From Segniliparus rugosus ATCC BAA-974 (GTDB lineage Bacteria; Actinomycetota; Actinomycetes; Mycobacteriales; Mycobacteriaceae), in the NCBI RefSeq assembly GCF_000185725.2, contig NZ_KI391954.1, forward strand, positions 124,001 through 188,000: a stretch of 64,000 nt of DNA, given 5' to 3'. Position numbers and translations under genes: made by a program. Under the pieces are notes generated by a model, which saw only the letters and a program-made list of their open reading frames with translations, was not told where the DNA came from and searched no databases. Below are positions 46,450 to 55,284 of this stretch, one piece after another. How positions within the stretch are numbered: the first letter of the stretch is position 1; each line of letters starts with the position of its first letter.

Positions 46450-46820
46450 CCGAAGTTCCGTCTCAAGAACAGCAAGCAGAGGACGCGCTGATCGGCGAGC
46501 TCGAAGAAGCGATGCGGGACGTGGTTGACCCCGAGCTCGGGGTCAACGTCGTGGACCTCGGCCTGGTCTACGGGTTCACCGTCGAGCGCGGCAGCAACGA
46601 CGAGGGCGGGGAGCGGACCACGGCGCTTCTGGACATGACCCTCACCTCCCCGGCGTGCCCGTTGACCGACGTCATCGAGGACCAGTCCTCCTCGGCGTTG
46701 GTAGGCTCGGGCCTGGTGGACGAGCTCAAAATCAACTGGGTCTGGACCCCGCCCTGGGGCCCCGACAAGATCACCGAGGACGGGCGCGAGCAGCTCCGCG
46801 CCCTCGGCTTCAACGTCTGA
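46446..46820 (+). CDS. sufT: SufT, DUF59 (MIP18) Fe-S assembly factor
   Basis: 124 residues from ATG 46446. DUF59 signature DVVDPELGVNVVDLGLVYG near 25-43, LDMTLTSPACPLTD with the conserved Cys near 72, and NWVWTPPWGPDKITEDGREQLRALGF at the end. It is needed for Fe-S protein maturation when iron is short. It is the last gene of the suf operon, followed by a hairpin at 46849-46870. Confidence 0.93.
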   Translation: MTEVPSQEQQAEDALIGELEEAMRDVVDPELGVNVVDLGLVYGFTVERGSNDEGGERTTALLDMTLTSPACPLTDVIEDQSSSALVGSGLVDELKINWVWTPPWGPDKITEDGREQLRALGFNV

Positions 46821-46848
46821 GCGGACGGTCCCTGAACCGCCTCCCTTC

Positions 46849-46870
46849 CGTTGCCCTGATGGGCGCAACG
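46849..46870 (+). terminator. Hairpin after the suf operon
   Basis: A CGTTGC (46849-46854) / GCAACG (46865-46870) stem with an inner CCC/GGG helix around TGAT, followed by CTTCCG. It ends 29-50 nt after the sufT stop. A likely intrinsic terminator without a U-tract. Confidence 0.5.
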
Positions 46871-46985
46871 CTTCCGTGAACCAGAACTCTAGGGTACGGG
46901 AGCCGTTCCGGTTGTAGCTGTAACGGCATTATGTTAGGGTCTCCCGAATCGACTGGATACTGCATAGACCTGGGAAGTAGTTCGA

Positions 46986-47309
46986 ATGGGAGAATTGAAA
47001 GCCTCCTCGGAGCAAATCACGGCTTCGAGCCAGTTCGCGTCGGGCAAAGCGGGGGAGATGGAGAGCGGGATCAGCTCGTTCTCGGCAGAGGTGGACGCGT
47101 TCCTCTCCGGCGGCTGGCAGGGCCAGGCATCCGAGGCGTTCCAGCCGCCCTTCCAAGACTGGGTCGCGAACGCCAAAAAAGTGCAGCAGGCGCTCTCGGA
47201 CATGGCCGACCTGCTCGCCCAAAGCGCCAAAGAGTACGCGAGCCGGGAAGAGCACAACGACGACCTGATCAAGAGCGTTCAGGTGAAGTCCTCGGGGTTG
47301 AACTTCTGA
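46986..47309 (+). CDS. WXG100 family protein, first of a pair
   Basis: 107 residues from ATG 46986. ESAT-6-like helical hairpin with the turn motif GGWQGQASEAF near 41-51 (W-x-G) and a C-terminal SAKEYASREEHNDDLIKS, which fits the Y-x-x-x-D/E type VII export signal. It overlaps the second WXG100 gene (TGATG at 47307). It probably forms the export heterodimer and may chaperone the downstream RHS toxin. It stands apart from any ESX core genes in this window. Confidence 0.9.
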   Translation: MGELKASSEQITASSQFASGKAGEMESGISSFSAEVDAFLSGGWQGQASEAFQPPFQDWVANAKKVQQALSDMADLLAQSAKEYASREEHNDDLIKSVQVKSSGLNF

Positions 47310-47602
47310 TGGCGCGCGATTTCAAGGTCGATCTGTCCCACATGCAGCAGACCATCGACAAGATGACTCAGTTCACCGCACAGGCAGAGTCGTGGTGCCA
47401 AGAGGTGGATGCCGACGTCCAGTCGTTGCACGGCACGTGGTCGGGGGAGGCCGCGTCGGCGCAGAAGGCCGCGCACGACCAATGGGTCGCGGGCCTGAAC
47501 GCGATGAAGGCGGACCTGGAGAAGCTCAAGAAGATCGCCCAGGACGGGCACGCGAACTACACCGACGCGGGAAACAAGAACAAAGAGATGTGGAGTTTCT
47601 GA
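47309..47602 (+). CDS. WXG100 family protein, second of a pair
   Basis: 97 residues from ATG 47309. Helical hairpin with LHGTWSGEAASAQKAAHDQWV near 40-60 (W-S-G turn) and the tail HANYTDAGNKNKEMWSF. It lies one nt before the GTG of the RHS toxin, so all three are coupled. One member of the pair probably pairs with the other and the toxin N-terminus for type VII secretion, as in LXG/WXG toxin systems. Confidence 0.9.
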   Translation: MARDFKVDLSHMQQTIDKMTQFTAQAESWCQEVDADVQSLHGTWSGEAASAQKAAHDQWVAGLNAMKADLEKLKKIAQDGHANYTDAGNKNKEMWSF

Positions 47603-47603
47603 G

Positions 47604-50600
47604 GTGACCTATTTCGTCGTCAACCCCAGTGACTACGCTACTGCGGCGAGCAAGATGGACGGGGTGAACTCCTCGGCGCGGGCTGCTGTCCAGAGCCTTT
47701 CCGGAGGGCTTGGGGGATCGGGCGGCATGGCTGGTTCGGACAAGCCCGCGCAGAGCTTCTCGGAGAAGTACGATCCGGCGGTCAAGCAGGCGCTGCAATC
47801 GGCGGCGAACGTGATCAACACGGCGGGCCTCTACGCGACGTTGCTGCACGCGACGGGCACGAATCACGCCGAGGCGGACGGAAGCTCCACCATCGGCGGC
47901 GGGGACTCGTCGTTGCCGGGGGCTCCGTCGCCGTCGGAGCTCGCCGTGCCTTCCGTGCCTGCCGCGTACGGCGGCCCGGAGAAGGAACCGGACAGTTTGA
48001 TCGGGCACATTTGGCATCTGATCAAGGACTACTTGATGGGCTACGTGTGGCCGAACGGGGATATCGAGAAGCTGAGGGCGGCCGCGTCGACATGGAAGAC
48101 GGCCTCCTCCTCGATCCGCTCGGCGGCGGACGGCATTCCGGCGGCGGTGGCGCTCATCAACGCGCAGCAGGCTCCCGAGGTCGCGCTCGCGGCGCAGAAG
48201 CACACCGACCTGAAGAAGGACCTCGACAGCCTCGTGGAGGGCTGCTCCGCGTTGGGCGACTCATGCGAGCAGTACGCCCAGTTCATCGACGACGCGCACC
48301 AAGAAATTATCGAGCTCTTGCTGCAAGCGGCGGCAGAGACGATCGCCATCGAGACGGCGAGCGCGGTGTTCGCGGTGTTCTCCCTGGGGGCCTCGGAGGT
48401 GGCGGGCAACGCGACGGTGATCGCCCGATTGATGAATTACGCTCGGCGGGTCGTCGAGATCATCAAGGGGCTGATCGCCAAGGTCGCCAAGCTGGTCGAA
48501 AAGCTCGCCGAACTCGCCGCCAAACTCGGCAAGCTCGTCGTCAAGGCAGGCGGGAAAGTGGGGAGCAAGGTCGAGAAGGCGACCGACTCCGCCCGGTCGA
48601 TGCTTTGCAGGCTGTTCGGCAAAGACCCGGTGGACATGGCGACGGGCGAGCTGCTGTTGGAGGATGTCGACCTCGAACTTCCCGGGGTGCTGCCGCTGCG
48701 GATCTCGAGAACCTATCTGTCTTTCCACGACGGCGGCCGGATTTTCGGGCCGCGCTGGTCCTCCACGTTGGACCAGCGGCTCGAAGTCGACTCCGAGGGC
48801 GTGGTCGTGGTCTGGGAAGACGGGGTGCTGCAATGGTTCCCCCATCCGGAGCGCGATGGCACGCCGGTCTCGGCGCCGCGCGGCCCGAACTGGCGGTTGC
48901 GGCTCAACGCCCAGGCGGGCGCGTATGAGCTGGTGGAAGCCGCGAGCGGGACGACGAAGGTGTTTTCCCCGGCTCCATCCGAGATCCCAGAGGACCGGGT
49001 GGTGGAAGTGCCGTTGCGCCAGCTCCGCGACCTGAACGGGAACCACGTCAAATTCCGTTACGACCAGCAGGGCCTCCCGGCGCTGCTGGAGCATTCCAGC
49101 GGCCATACGGTGCATGTGCGGCGTGCGGGCGGCTTGGTCGTCGGCCTCTCGCTGGCCTCGTCGGCGGGCGCCGAGGCGGTCGGGTCCTACCCGACGAGCG
49201 AGGCGGGCGTGGTTCCGATCGTCAGCTACGAGCGCGACCGAGCGGGGAATATCGCCGGAATCCTGAACGGCGCGGAAGGACGGCTGGCCTACAACCACGA
49301 CGCGGAGAACCGGCTGACCCGGTGGGTGGACCGCAACGGCGTGCGGTTCGACTATGAGTATGACGACCGGAACCGATGCGTGGCGCAGGTCGGCACGGGC
49401 GGGGTCATGGAGAACACCTTCGAGTACCTCTCCACCCCGACCGGCGGCGTCACGATCAACACGGACTTCGCGGGAGCGGTCACCCGGTACGAGACGAACA
49501 GCCGGGCACAGATCGTCGCTGTGACCGACCCACTTGGGCGGATCACCCGCACGGACTGGGACAACGCCGACCGCAAGCTGGCCGAGACGGCTCCGGACGG
49601 CGGACGCACCGTGTGGACCTACACCGAAGCCGGGGACGTGGCATCGGTGACCCGCCCGGACGGCGCGACCGCGACGTTCGAGTACTCGGCCCCCGGGCGG
49701 CTGTCGCGCAGAACGGACTTCGACGGGGCGGTCTGGTCGTACGAGCACGACAAGCACGGCAGGCTCATCTCGATCACCGACCCCTCGGGCGCGACGACTC
49801 GAATCCAACGCGGAGCCACGGGCGCGGAAGTCGCTCTGGTCGACGCCTTGGGCGCGGTCACCCGCGTCGAGGTCGACTCCTCGGGCCTGCCCGTCGCGGT
49901 GATCAGCCCGACCGGCGCGAAGACCTGCTACGAACGCGACCTCTTCGGCAGGGTGGTGCGCGCCGTGGACCCCGTCGGCGGGGAGACACGGATGCGTTGG
50001 TCCGTCTCGGGCGACCCGTTGGAGCAGACCGGCCCGGATGGCGCGACCAAACGCTGGACGTACGACGGCGAGGGGAACCTCGTCTCGATCACCGACGAGA
50101 TCGGCCAGGTCGTGCGCGCCACCTACCAGCAGTTCGACTTGCTGCGCTCGACCATCGAGGCCGACGGGACGGAAACCCTCCGTGAGCGCGATCCGGAGCT
50201 GCGCCTCACCTCAGTGACCAACCACGCGGGCCTGCGCTGGGAGTACGAGTACGACGCGGCGGGGGACTTGGTCCGCGAGAAGGACTTCAACGGACGGGTC
50301 GTCACACTCGAACGAGACTCGATGGGGCGCGTCGCGCGCCGTGTCAACGCCTCCGGGCAGTCCGTGCGGTTCGAGTACGACCAAGCGGGCAACCTGGTCA
50401 AAGAGGTCACGGACACCGGGGAGACGACCGTCTGGACGCACGACCTCGCGGGCAGGGTCGTGTCCGCGACGAGCCCCGGAGCCACCGTGGTGTGGGAGCG
50501 GGACGCGCTGGGCCGGGTGGTCTCGGAGTCCGTCGACGGCAGGGTCGTGCGGTTCTCCTACGACGTGGCGGGGCAGCGGGTCTCCTCGACCGCCCCGTCC

Positions 50601-52079
50601 GGGGTCGTGACCACGTACGCGTACGACGCGGCGGGCGACCTCGTCGGGCAGACCGTCGCCGGGCTCCCGATCGAATTCGCCCGGGACTCCTTCGGGCGTA
50701 CGGTGCGCCGCTCCTACGGGCAGGCCGTGCGGATCGACCGGGCCTACGATGTCGCGGGAAGGCTCGTGCATCAGCGCGCCGGGCACGGAGCCGCGTCGGT
50801 CTCGGAGCGGCGATGGGCCTACGACCCCGCCGGGCGCGTGGCCCGCGCGCTGGACCCGTTGCGCGGCGAAACCCGCTACGCCTTTGACGCGCGCAACCGC
50901 ATCACCCAGGTCATCGGCTCGGACCCGCAGCAGGCGTGGAGCGAGCGGTACGCCTACGACGCGGCGGACAACGTCACCGGCATGCAGACCGCGCAGTTCT
51001 TCGGGAACCTGCCGGACAACCCGGTCGGCCCCGGGGCGGTGGCCTACGAGCACGAAGGCACGCTCTTGACCCGCGCGGGGCGCTCGCACTACGTCTACGA
51101 CGCGGACGGGCGGCTCGTGCGGACGACCGTGACCAAGCCCGACCGCAAGCCGGACGTCTGGCACTACCGCTACGACGCGTACGACCGGCTGGTCGAGGTC
51201 GCCACGCCGGACGGCTCCCTGTGGCGGTACGCGTACGACGCGCTCGGCCGTCGGGTCGCCAAGCGGCAGTACGACGGGGCGAGGCCGGACGCGCCGGTGT
51301 CCGAGACGCTGTTCGCGTGGGACGGGGACCGGCTCCTCGAGCAGTCTTCCCAGGCCGACTCCGGCGCGGAGTCGCTCACCTGGTCCTACGACGAGGGCTT
51401 CGCTCCGCTCGCGCAGATCCGCACCAGCGACGAGCAAGGCGCGGTGGACCGGCGCTTCTACGCCATCGTCACAGACTTGGTCGGCGCGCCGACGGACTTG
51501 TACGACGCGGCGACCGGACAGCTCGCCGGTACAGCGCTCTCCACGCTTTACGGGCAGCAGCGCTGGCACCCCGAGTCCACGGCGACCACGCCGCTGCGGT
51601 TCCCCGGCCAGTACTTCGACGCGGAGACAGGGCTGCACTACAACCGGCACCGGCATTACGACCCGTGGACCGCGCGGTACACGTCGCCGGACCCCTTGGG
51701 CCTCGCGCCCGCCCCGAACCAGCACTCCTACCCGCACGACCCACTGACCTGGATGGACCCGTTAGGGTTATATGGCTGCAAAGATATTGAAGATATACTC
51801 AGAAGCGGCGAGAGGCCAGTGAAAGGCGGAAGGACGCATGCTGGTCGAGAGTATCAAAAGCATATGGATAGAGGTGAGCTTCCGCAGGTACCTGGTAAGC
51901 AGCTCGATCAGGCGGGACAGAAGCTTCTTGAAGATATACTAAGACACCCGCAAGCAAAAACAACGCCTATTAACGGCGGAAAATTCGCTGGAGGAAACTA
52001 TGTGGTGAGACCCGATGGTTTAGGGGCCGCCGTAGATTCTGGCAAGTTATTCCAATATTTCGGGAAGTTCGCTTATTAG
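47604..52079 (+). CDS. RHS-repeat polymorphic toxin, probable type VII-secreted effector
   Basis: 1,491 residues from GTG 47604. About 1-110: WXG100/LXG-like helical head. About 248-265: hydrophobic segment, then an amphipathic Lys/Ala/Leu helix at 290-318. From about 343: DUF6531 motif DPVDMATGELLLEDVDLELPG. About 420-1330: YD/RHS repeats (GRVVRFSYDVAGQRV-type) forming the shell. About 1332-1390: the RHS core end RFPGQYFDAETGLHYNRHRHYDP, with SPDPLGL twice. The last ~100 residues are encoded in AT-rich DNA and form the toxin tip, starting YGCKDIEDILRSG, with HAGREYQKHMDRGELPQ and ending VRPDGLGAAVDSGKLFQYFG. The tip resembles small nuclease toxin domains of actinobacterial RHS proteins, but I cannot name the class. 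Confidence 0.9.
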   Translation: MTYFVVNPSDYATAASKMDGVNSSARAAVQSLSGGLGGSGGMAGSDKPAQSFSEKYDPAVKQALQSAANVINTAGLYATLLHATGTNHAEADGSSTIGGGDSSLPGAPSPSELAVPSVPAAYGGPEKEPDSLIGHIWHLIKDYLMGYVWPNGDIEKLRAAASTWKTASSSIRSAADGIPAAVALINAQQAPEVALAAQKHTDLKKDLDSLVEGCSALGDSCEQYAQFIDDAHQEIIELLLQAAAETIAIETASAVFAVFSLGASEVAGNATVIARLMNYARRVVEIIKGLIAKVAKLVEKLAELAAKLGKLVVKAGGKVGSKVEKATDSARSMLCRLFGKDPVDMATGELLLEDVDLELPGVLPLRISRTYLSFHDGGRIFGPRWSSTLDQRLEVDSEGVVVVWEDGVLQWFPHPERDGTPVSAPRGPNWRLRLNAQAGAYELVEAASGTTKVFSPAPSEIPEDRVVEVPLRQLRDLNGNHVKFRYDQQGLPALLEHSSGHTVHVRRAGGLVVGLSLASSAGAEAVGSYPTSEAGVVPIVSYERDRAGNIAGILNGAEGRLAYNHDAENRLTRWVDRNGVRFDYEYDDRNRCVAQVGTGGVMENTFEYLSTPTGGVTINTDFAGAVTRYETNSRAQIVAVTDPLGRITRTDWDNADRKLAETAPDGGRTVWTYTEAGDVASVTRPDGATATFEYSAPGRLSRRTDFDGAVWSYEHDKHGRLISITDPSGATTRIQRGATGAEVALVDALGAVTRVEVDSSGLPVAVISPTGAKTCYERDLFGRVVRAVDPVGGETRMRWSVSGDPLEQTGPDGATKRWTYDGEGNLVSITDEIGQVVRATYQQFDLLRSTIEADGTETLRERDPELRLTSVTNHAGLRWEYEYDAAGDLVREKDFNGRVVTLERDSMGRVARRVNASGQSVRFEYDQAGNLVKEVTDTGETTVWTHDLAGRVVSATSPGATVVWERDALGRVVSESVDGRVVRFSYDVAGQRVSSTAPSGVVTTYAYDAAGDLVGQTVAGLPIEFARDSFGRTVRRSYGQAVRIDRAYDVAGRLVHQRAGHGAASVSERRWAYDPAGRVARALDPLRGETRYAFDARNRITQVIGSDPQQAWSERYAYDAADNVTGMQTAQFFGNLPDNPVGPGAVAYEHEGTLLTRAGRSHYVYDADGRLVRTTVTKPDRKPDVWHYRYDAYDRLVEVATPDGSLWRYAYDALGRRVAKRQYDGARPDAPVSETLFAWDGDRLLEQSSQADSGAESLTWSYDEGFAPLAQIRTSDEQGAVDRRFYAIVTDLVGAPTDLYDAATGQLAGTALSTLYGQQRWHPESTATTPLRFPGQYFDAETGLHYNRHRHYDPWTARYTSPDPLGLAPAPNQHSYPHDPLTWMDPLGLYGCKDIEDILRSGERPVKGGRTHAGREYQKHMDRGELPQVPGKQLDQAGQKLLEDILRHPQAKTTPINGGKFAGGNYVVRPDGLGAAVDSGKLFQYFGKFAY

Positions 52080-52080
52080 C

Positions 52081-52668
52081 ATGACTGTGTTAAATCCAAT
52101 CGAAGAATATTCTGATTTTGACTCGATCACAGATAGGATCAAAGGGTCTAAGCTTGTTGGTGTTCGGTACACCGCGGGAGATCGTGATGGAGATAGGGGG
52201 GAATCCCCTCCTGTATACTCTAATGAAAGGGCCACCGAACTCCGGGCGGACATCGAACTATTTTTTGACGCGAGAATTTCGCTCGCAATTCAGTGGGCTA
52301 TGCGAGGATTTGATTACGGGCTCAGTTTGAAGATCGAAGAAAATGTTTTTTGTGGTGACCTTGATGAGGATTGGTATCTGCCCTGGAAAAGCGTGCTTGG
52401 AAGGGAGGTGAGAGGAGTCCGTTCTGCATGGCTTAAACCATCTAACAGTTCGATCTATGCCCTATGGTCTGTTGCTTTCGAGTTTGATTCAGAAAATTCC
52501 GTAGCGATTGCTTTGGGAAGGATAGAAGATGACGACTCGGTTGACTTCTCTCCAGATAGTTTGGTAGTTTTCTGGGGATCCAAATATGCAAGCGCGTACA
52601 AGGTGCCCGATTCGACTGGTGATGCATATGGAGGGTACGGAGAGCCTGAATTTTCGGAATCTTCCTAA
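52081..52668 (+). CDS. Putative immunity protein for the RHS toxin
   Basis: 195 residues, ATG one nt after the toxin stop, in the same low-GC segment as the toxin tip. It is acidic (DDDSVDFSPDS) with mixed alpha/beta sequence and no signal peptide or TM. Immediate position and coupling make it the cognate immunity protein, although no immunity family is recognised by motif. It contains RVYT-like and VFWGSKYASAYKV segments typical of small globular inhibitors. Confidence 0.65.
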   Translation: MTVLNPIEEYSDFDSITDRIKGSKLVGVRYTAGDRDGDRGESPPVYSNERATELRADIELFFDARISLAIQWAMRGFDYGLSLKIEENVFCGDLDEDWYLPWKSVLGREVRGVRSAWLKPSNSSIYALWSVAFEFDSENSVAIALGRIEDDDSVDFSPDSLVVFWGSKYASAYKVPDSTGDAYGGYGEPEFSESS

Positions 52669-52811
52669 TGTGAGGGAGTATATCGTGAGAGAAGAGAGTC
52701 GGATGCGCTGTCGTGACTGGCATGAAGCGGATAATTTTCCCGACGTGGTCGAGATCTGGGCGTAAGATTAATTTGGGCGATGCGCTTAAATTAATTCCGG
52801 ATAACGACTAG
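52669..52811 (+). other. Possible remnant of a displaced toxin tip
   Basis: 143 low-GC nt. Two frames carry short plausible pieces, CRDWHEADNFPDVVEIWA and then INLGDALKLIPDND before a stop at 52809-52811. They look like the tail of an orphan toxin cassette broken by a frameshift. No start codon context. Weak evidence. Confidence 0.3.
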
Positions 52812-53150
52812 ATGTGGTCAGTGATCGGTTTCGAAGGGGTTGGCAAAGCCTCAAAAGATTTCGACATGTCAGAGTTCGGTGATATTACAGACGGGTCTGT
52901 CGGATATGTCATGAATTGGTCTGAAGTTCGCGAATTCTCCTTTGGGATTGAAGATATTCATGAGGGGGTTTTTCTGGCAGTCGAGCAGTTGAAAGATTTG
53001 GTTCCGGAAAAAATTCAATCAGGGGAACTCGTTAAGCAGATCTGTAGGTTGGAGCATTTGGACAGTAGTGAGTGGGAAATAAGGCTTTGTCCAGAATTCA
53101 TAGACGAGGCGAAGGTTGCTGGAGCTATAGCGGAGCTGCTTGCGCACTAA
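52812..53150 (+). CDS. Second putative immunity protein (orphan cassette)
   Basis: 112 residues from ATG 52812 in low-GC DNA. Acidic, single-domain, with no TM segments; includes SFGIEDIHEGVFLAVEQLKDLVPEKI and a C-terminal AGAIAELLAH. No named family. It follows a possible toxin-tip remnant, the usual layout of displaced toxin-immunity cassettes behind RHS genes. Confidence 0.55.
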   Translation: MWSVIGFEGVGKASKDFDMSEFGDITDGSVGYVMNWSEVREFSFGIEDIHEGVFLAVEQLKDLVPEKIQSGELVKQICRLEHLDSSEWEIRLCPEFIDEAKVAGAIAELLAH

Positions 53151-53236
53151 GGTGTCTGTCTTGCTGGTATGGGATGTTGAGAGACAATGGCTCGGCAATT
53201 GGGGGCTCTCGCGTGGCGCGGTGATCGAAAGGAAAA

Positions 53237-53544
53237 ATGCGCTATCTGACTCTCGCTGCGGATTTTCCGAGTCCTCATATTGGGGACCTCGACGGCCCAG
53301 TTTCTTTGTCTGCCCTGGGGGTGTCTTCGGGCTTGATTGAGAGGATTGAGCATTGGAATTCTCAATACCAGGATATTATTCCTCTAGAGATGGAGGAGGG
53401 TTGCGGGCAGAATCGGCTGCTATGATCGACCGGCTCGATGAAGAAGGGTTAGATCTTTGTCGCCGTATCGCGCTTGAAATGCCCGGTGATATCAAGATCG
53501 AGTATTATAGCGAGGGCTTGCTTCGGAGGGTTTACCCCAAGTAG
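53237..53544 (+). pseudogene. Frameshifted putative immunity gene
   Basis: The frame from ATG 53237 reads MRYLTLAADFPSPHIGDLDGPVSL and RIEHWNSQYQDIIPLEMEE, then leaves frame near the GGAGGAGGG run at about 53392-53400. The next frame continues naturally with LRAESAAMIDRLDEEGLDLCRRIALEMPGDIKIEYYSEGLLRRVYPK to 53544. Joined, it makes a ~100-residue protein of an actinobacterial immunity-like family that ends YYSEGLLR. One extra G is the simplest cause. Third gene of the immunity array. Confidence 0.6.
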
Positions 53545-53620
53545 AATGCGGGAAATGCTTATGCCGCGTGAGCGAGTTCCGAGGATTTTTCTGGCGTGTG
53601 GAATTGAGAGAGGTTGAACG

Positions 53621-54064
53621 ATGGCTGACGAGAACTCAAAAGTCCGCGACCTTGAGGCGGAGATCGCTGAGCTGCGGGCGAAGCAGGCTCGGGCGCAGGC
53701 GAAGCTGGCCGAGGTGCGTGGGAAGGGGACCGCGCACAACGGGCACATCGTGTTCGAGGTGGACGCGGGCGGGAAGTTCCTCGACCTGAAACTCAACCCA
53801 CAGGCGGGGGAGCTGCGGATCGAGGATCTGGAGAGTTCGATCAAGGCCGCCGCGCGCGCGGCGGTGGCGGACGCGGCGAAGAAGGCGCAGGAGGCGATGG
53901 CGGAGCTGACCGGCGATCCCAGGATCGCGAAGGCTGTGGAGAGCATCAAGGGGTTCACGGGGGAGGCGGCCAAGGCTCCGGCGCCGAAGGCTTCTGTCCC
54001 GAAAGGGCCGCAGCCTGGCGACGAGGACTACGAGCAGCCGCAGTCCTGGCTCGAGCGCGCGTAG
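53621..54064 (+). CDS. YbaB/EbfC-like protein of type VII loci
   Basis: 147 residues from ATG 53621; GC returns to genomic level here. A coiled-coil start (VRDLEAEIAELRAKQARAQAKLAEVRG, 7-33), then a YbaB-like alpha/beta domain with DAGGKFLDLKLNPQAGELRIEDLESSIKAAARAAV near 48-83, and an Ala/Pro tail. Similar proteins accompany WXG100 toxin loci in actinobacteria; a chaperone or adaptor role is guessed. It marks the right border of the toxin locus. Confidence 0.7.
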   Translation: MADENSKVRDLEAEIAELRAKQARAQAKLAEVRGKGTAHNGHIVFEVDAGGKFLDLKLNPQAGELRIEDLESSIKAAARAAVADAAKKAQEAMAELTGDPRIAKAVESIKGFTGEAAKAPAPKASVPKGPQPGDEDYEQPQSWLERA

Positions 54065-54081
54065 GTCTCAGGCGCTCGCGC

Positions 54082-54741
54082 TCAGTTGTCGTCGTCGGGC
54101 GCTGCCGGGCTCTTGCCCGCGGGGCCGGCTCCGTGGGAGTCGTCGTCGCTGTTGAAGCCGGTGTCGCCGAGCGCTTTGTTGAGCCGGATCACTCCCTTGC
54201 GCACGGGCTCGGGGATTTGGCCGTCTTCGCCGTCCTTGGCGACTTTGCCGAGCACGCCGCCGATGGCTTCCCGAATACCGTCGCCGCCTTCGCCCTGCGT
54301 GACGCGGCCCAGAACGCCGTCGACGGCTTGGCCGATCCCGTCCCCGCCGCCGCCTTGGGCGACGCCGTCCAGGATGCCGTTGACGGTTTCGCCGACGCCG
54401 TCGGCGCGGCCCTGCGTGACATCGCCGAGGACGTCGTCGATGGTCTGGCCGATGTCCTGTTTGTTGTCGTTGGTGGTCGGGCCGCCGATGCCCGCCAGGG
54501 GGCCGCTGACGTAGGGGTTTCTGATGTTGCGGTGCTCGTCGTCGGAGGGCTGGTCGTCGGTCGCGTCGTCCTCGGGGTCGGTGTCTTGGAGCAGGGGCGA
54601 CGTTCCGGGCTTGGCCGGGGCGGGGCTGTGCGGGTCGGCGGCTGCCGCCGGGCTCGACCAGAAGCCTGCCGCCGCGGCGAGCGCGAGCAGGGCAGCGGCG
54701 GAGCGGCGCTTCGAGGATGTGTCCGGACCGGAAAGGTTCAT
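54082..54741 (-). CDS. Secreted protein with four 20-residue repeats
   Basis: 219 residues from ATG 54741. Signal peptide SAAALLALAAAAGFWSSPAAA near 13-34. A disordered acidic stretch is followed by four imperfect 20-residue repeats from about 95 to 175 of the form GIGQAVDGVLGRVTQGEGGD, each a predicted amphipathic helix. The C-terminus is again charged. No known family. It is convergent with the YbaB-like gene and may be a cell-envelope or host-interaction protein, which is speculation. Confidence 0.7.
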   Translation of the reverse strand: MNLSGPDTSSKRRSAAALLALAAAAGFWSSPAAAADPHSPAPAKPGTSPLLQDTDPEDDATDDQPSDDEHRNIRNPYVSGPLAGIGGPTTNDNKQDIGQTIDDVLGDVTQGRADGVGETVNGILDGVAQGGGGDGIGQAVDGVLGRVTQGEGGDGIREAIGGVLGKVAKDGEDGQIPEPVRKGVIRLNKALGDTGFNSDDDSHGAGPAGKSPAAPDDDN

Positions 54742-54886
54742 GGGTCTCTCACTTCTTTTTGGTTGTGGGATGGCAACGAGTGTAGCCGTGAAAGCTGAGT
54801 GACGGGTGTGACGGACCCTTAGCCATTAGAGGTCATTATGCTATATTTCATAGAGCTTTCGAGGTGGGCCGAGAGAAGGAGTCGCA

Positions 54887-55258
54887 TTGCTGGAGCAAGA
54901 TCGCATCGCGCATCGCGCGATCGCGCAGGACAAAGGTGTGGTCCGCACCGGTTTGCTGATCGCGTTCGTCGCGGCGTTCTTCACGCAGAACTCGATCGCG
55001 CTGCCGTATGTCGCGAAGAACGGCCTGCGGTCGGCCCGCGACTTCTTCGTGGGGGACATCTGGAAAACCACGCCGGGCAAGTTCGCGATGGTGGACTTGG
55101 GCTTGGTGGTGGGGGGATTCCACCTGTGGGCGTTCGCGGACGCGAAGCGGCTCGGCGTCCTCCGTTGGTGGGCCGCCTCGTTCGTGCTGACTTTCACCGT
55201 GGGGATCGGCACGGCCATCCCGTTCTATTGCCTGGCGCGAGAGGGCGCCGTCCGGTAG
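54887..55258 (+). CDS. DUF2834-like small membrane protein
   Basis: 123 residues from TTG 54887 with GAGAAGGAG upstream. Three TM segments: TGLLIAFVAAFFTQNSIALP near 22, VDLGLVVGGFHLWAFADAK near 69 and WWAASFVLTFTVGIGTAIPF near 95. The pattern D-L-x-L...ADAKRLGVLRWW...AIPFYCLARE matches DUF2834. Function unknown. It stands alone. Confidence 0.7.
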   Translation: MLEQDRIAHRAIAQDKGVVRTGLLIAFVAAFFTQNSIALPYVAKNGLRSARDFFVGDIWKTTPGKFAMVDLGLVVGGFHLWAFADAKRLGVLRWWAASFVLTFTVGIGTAIPFYCLAREGAVR

Positions 55259-55284
55259 GGGGGCGCGCCCGGTAGCGGGGCTGG

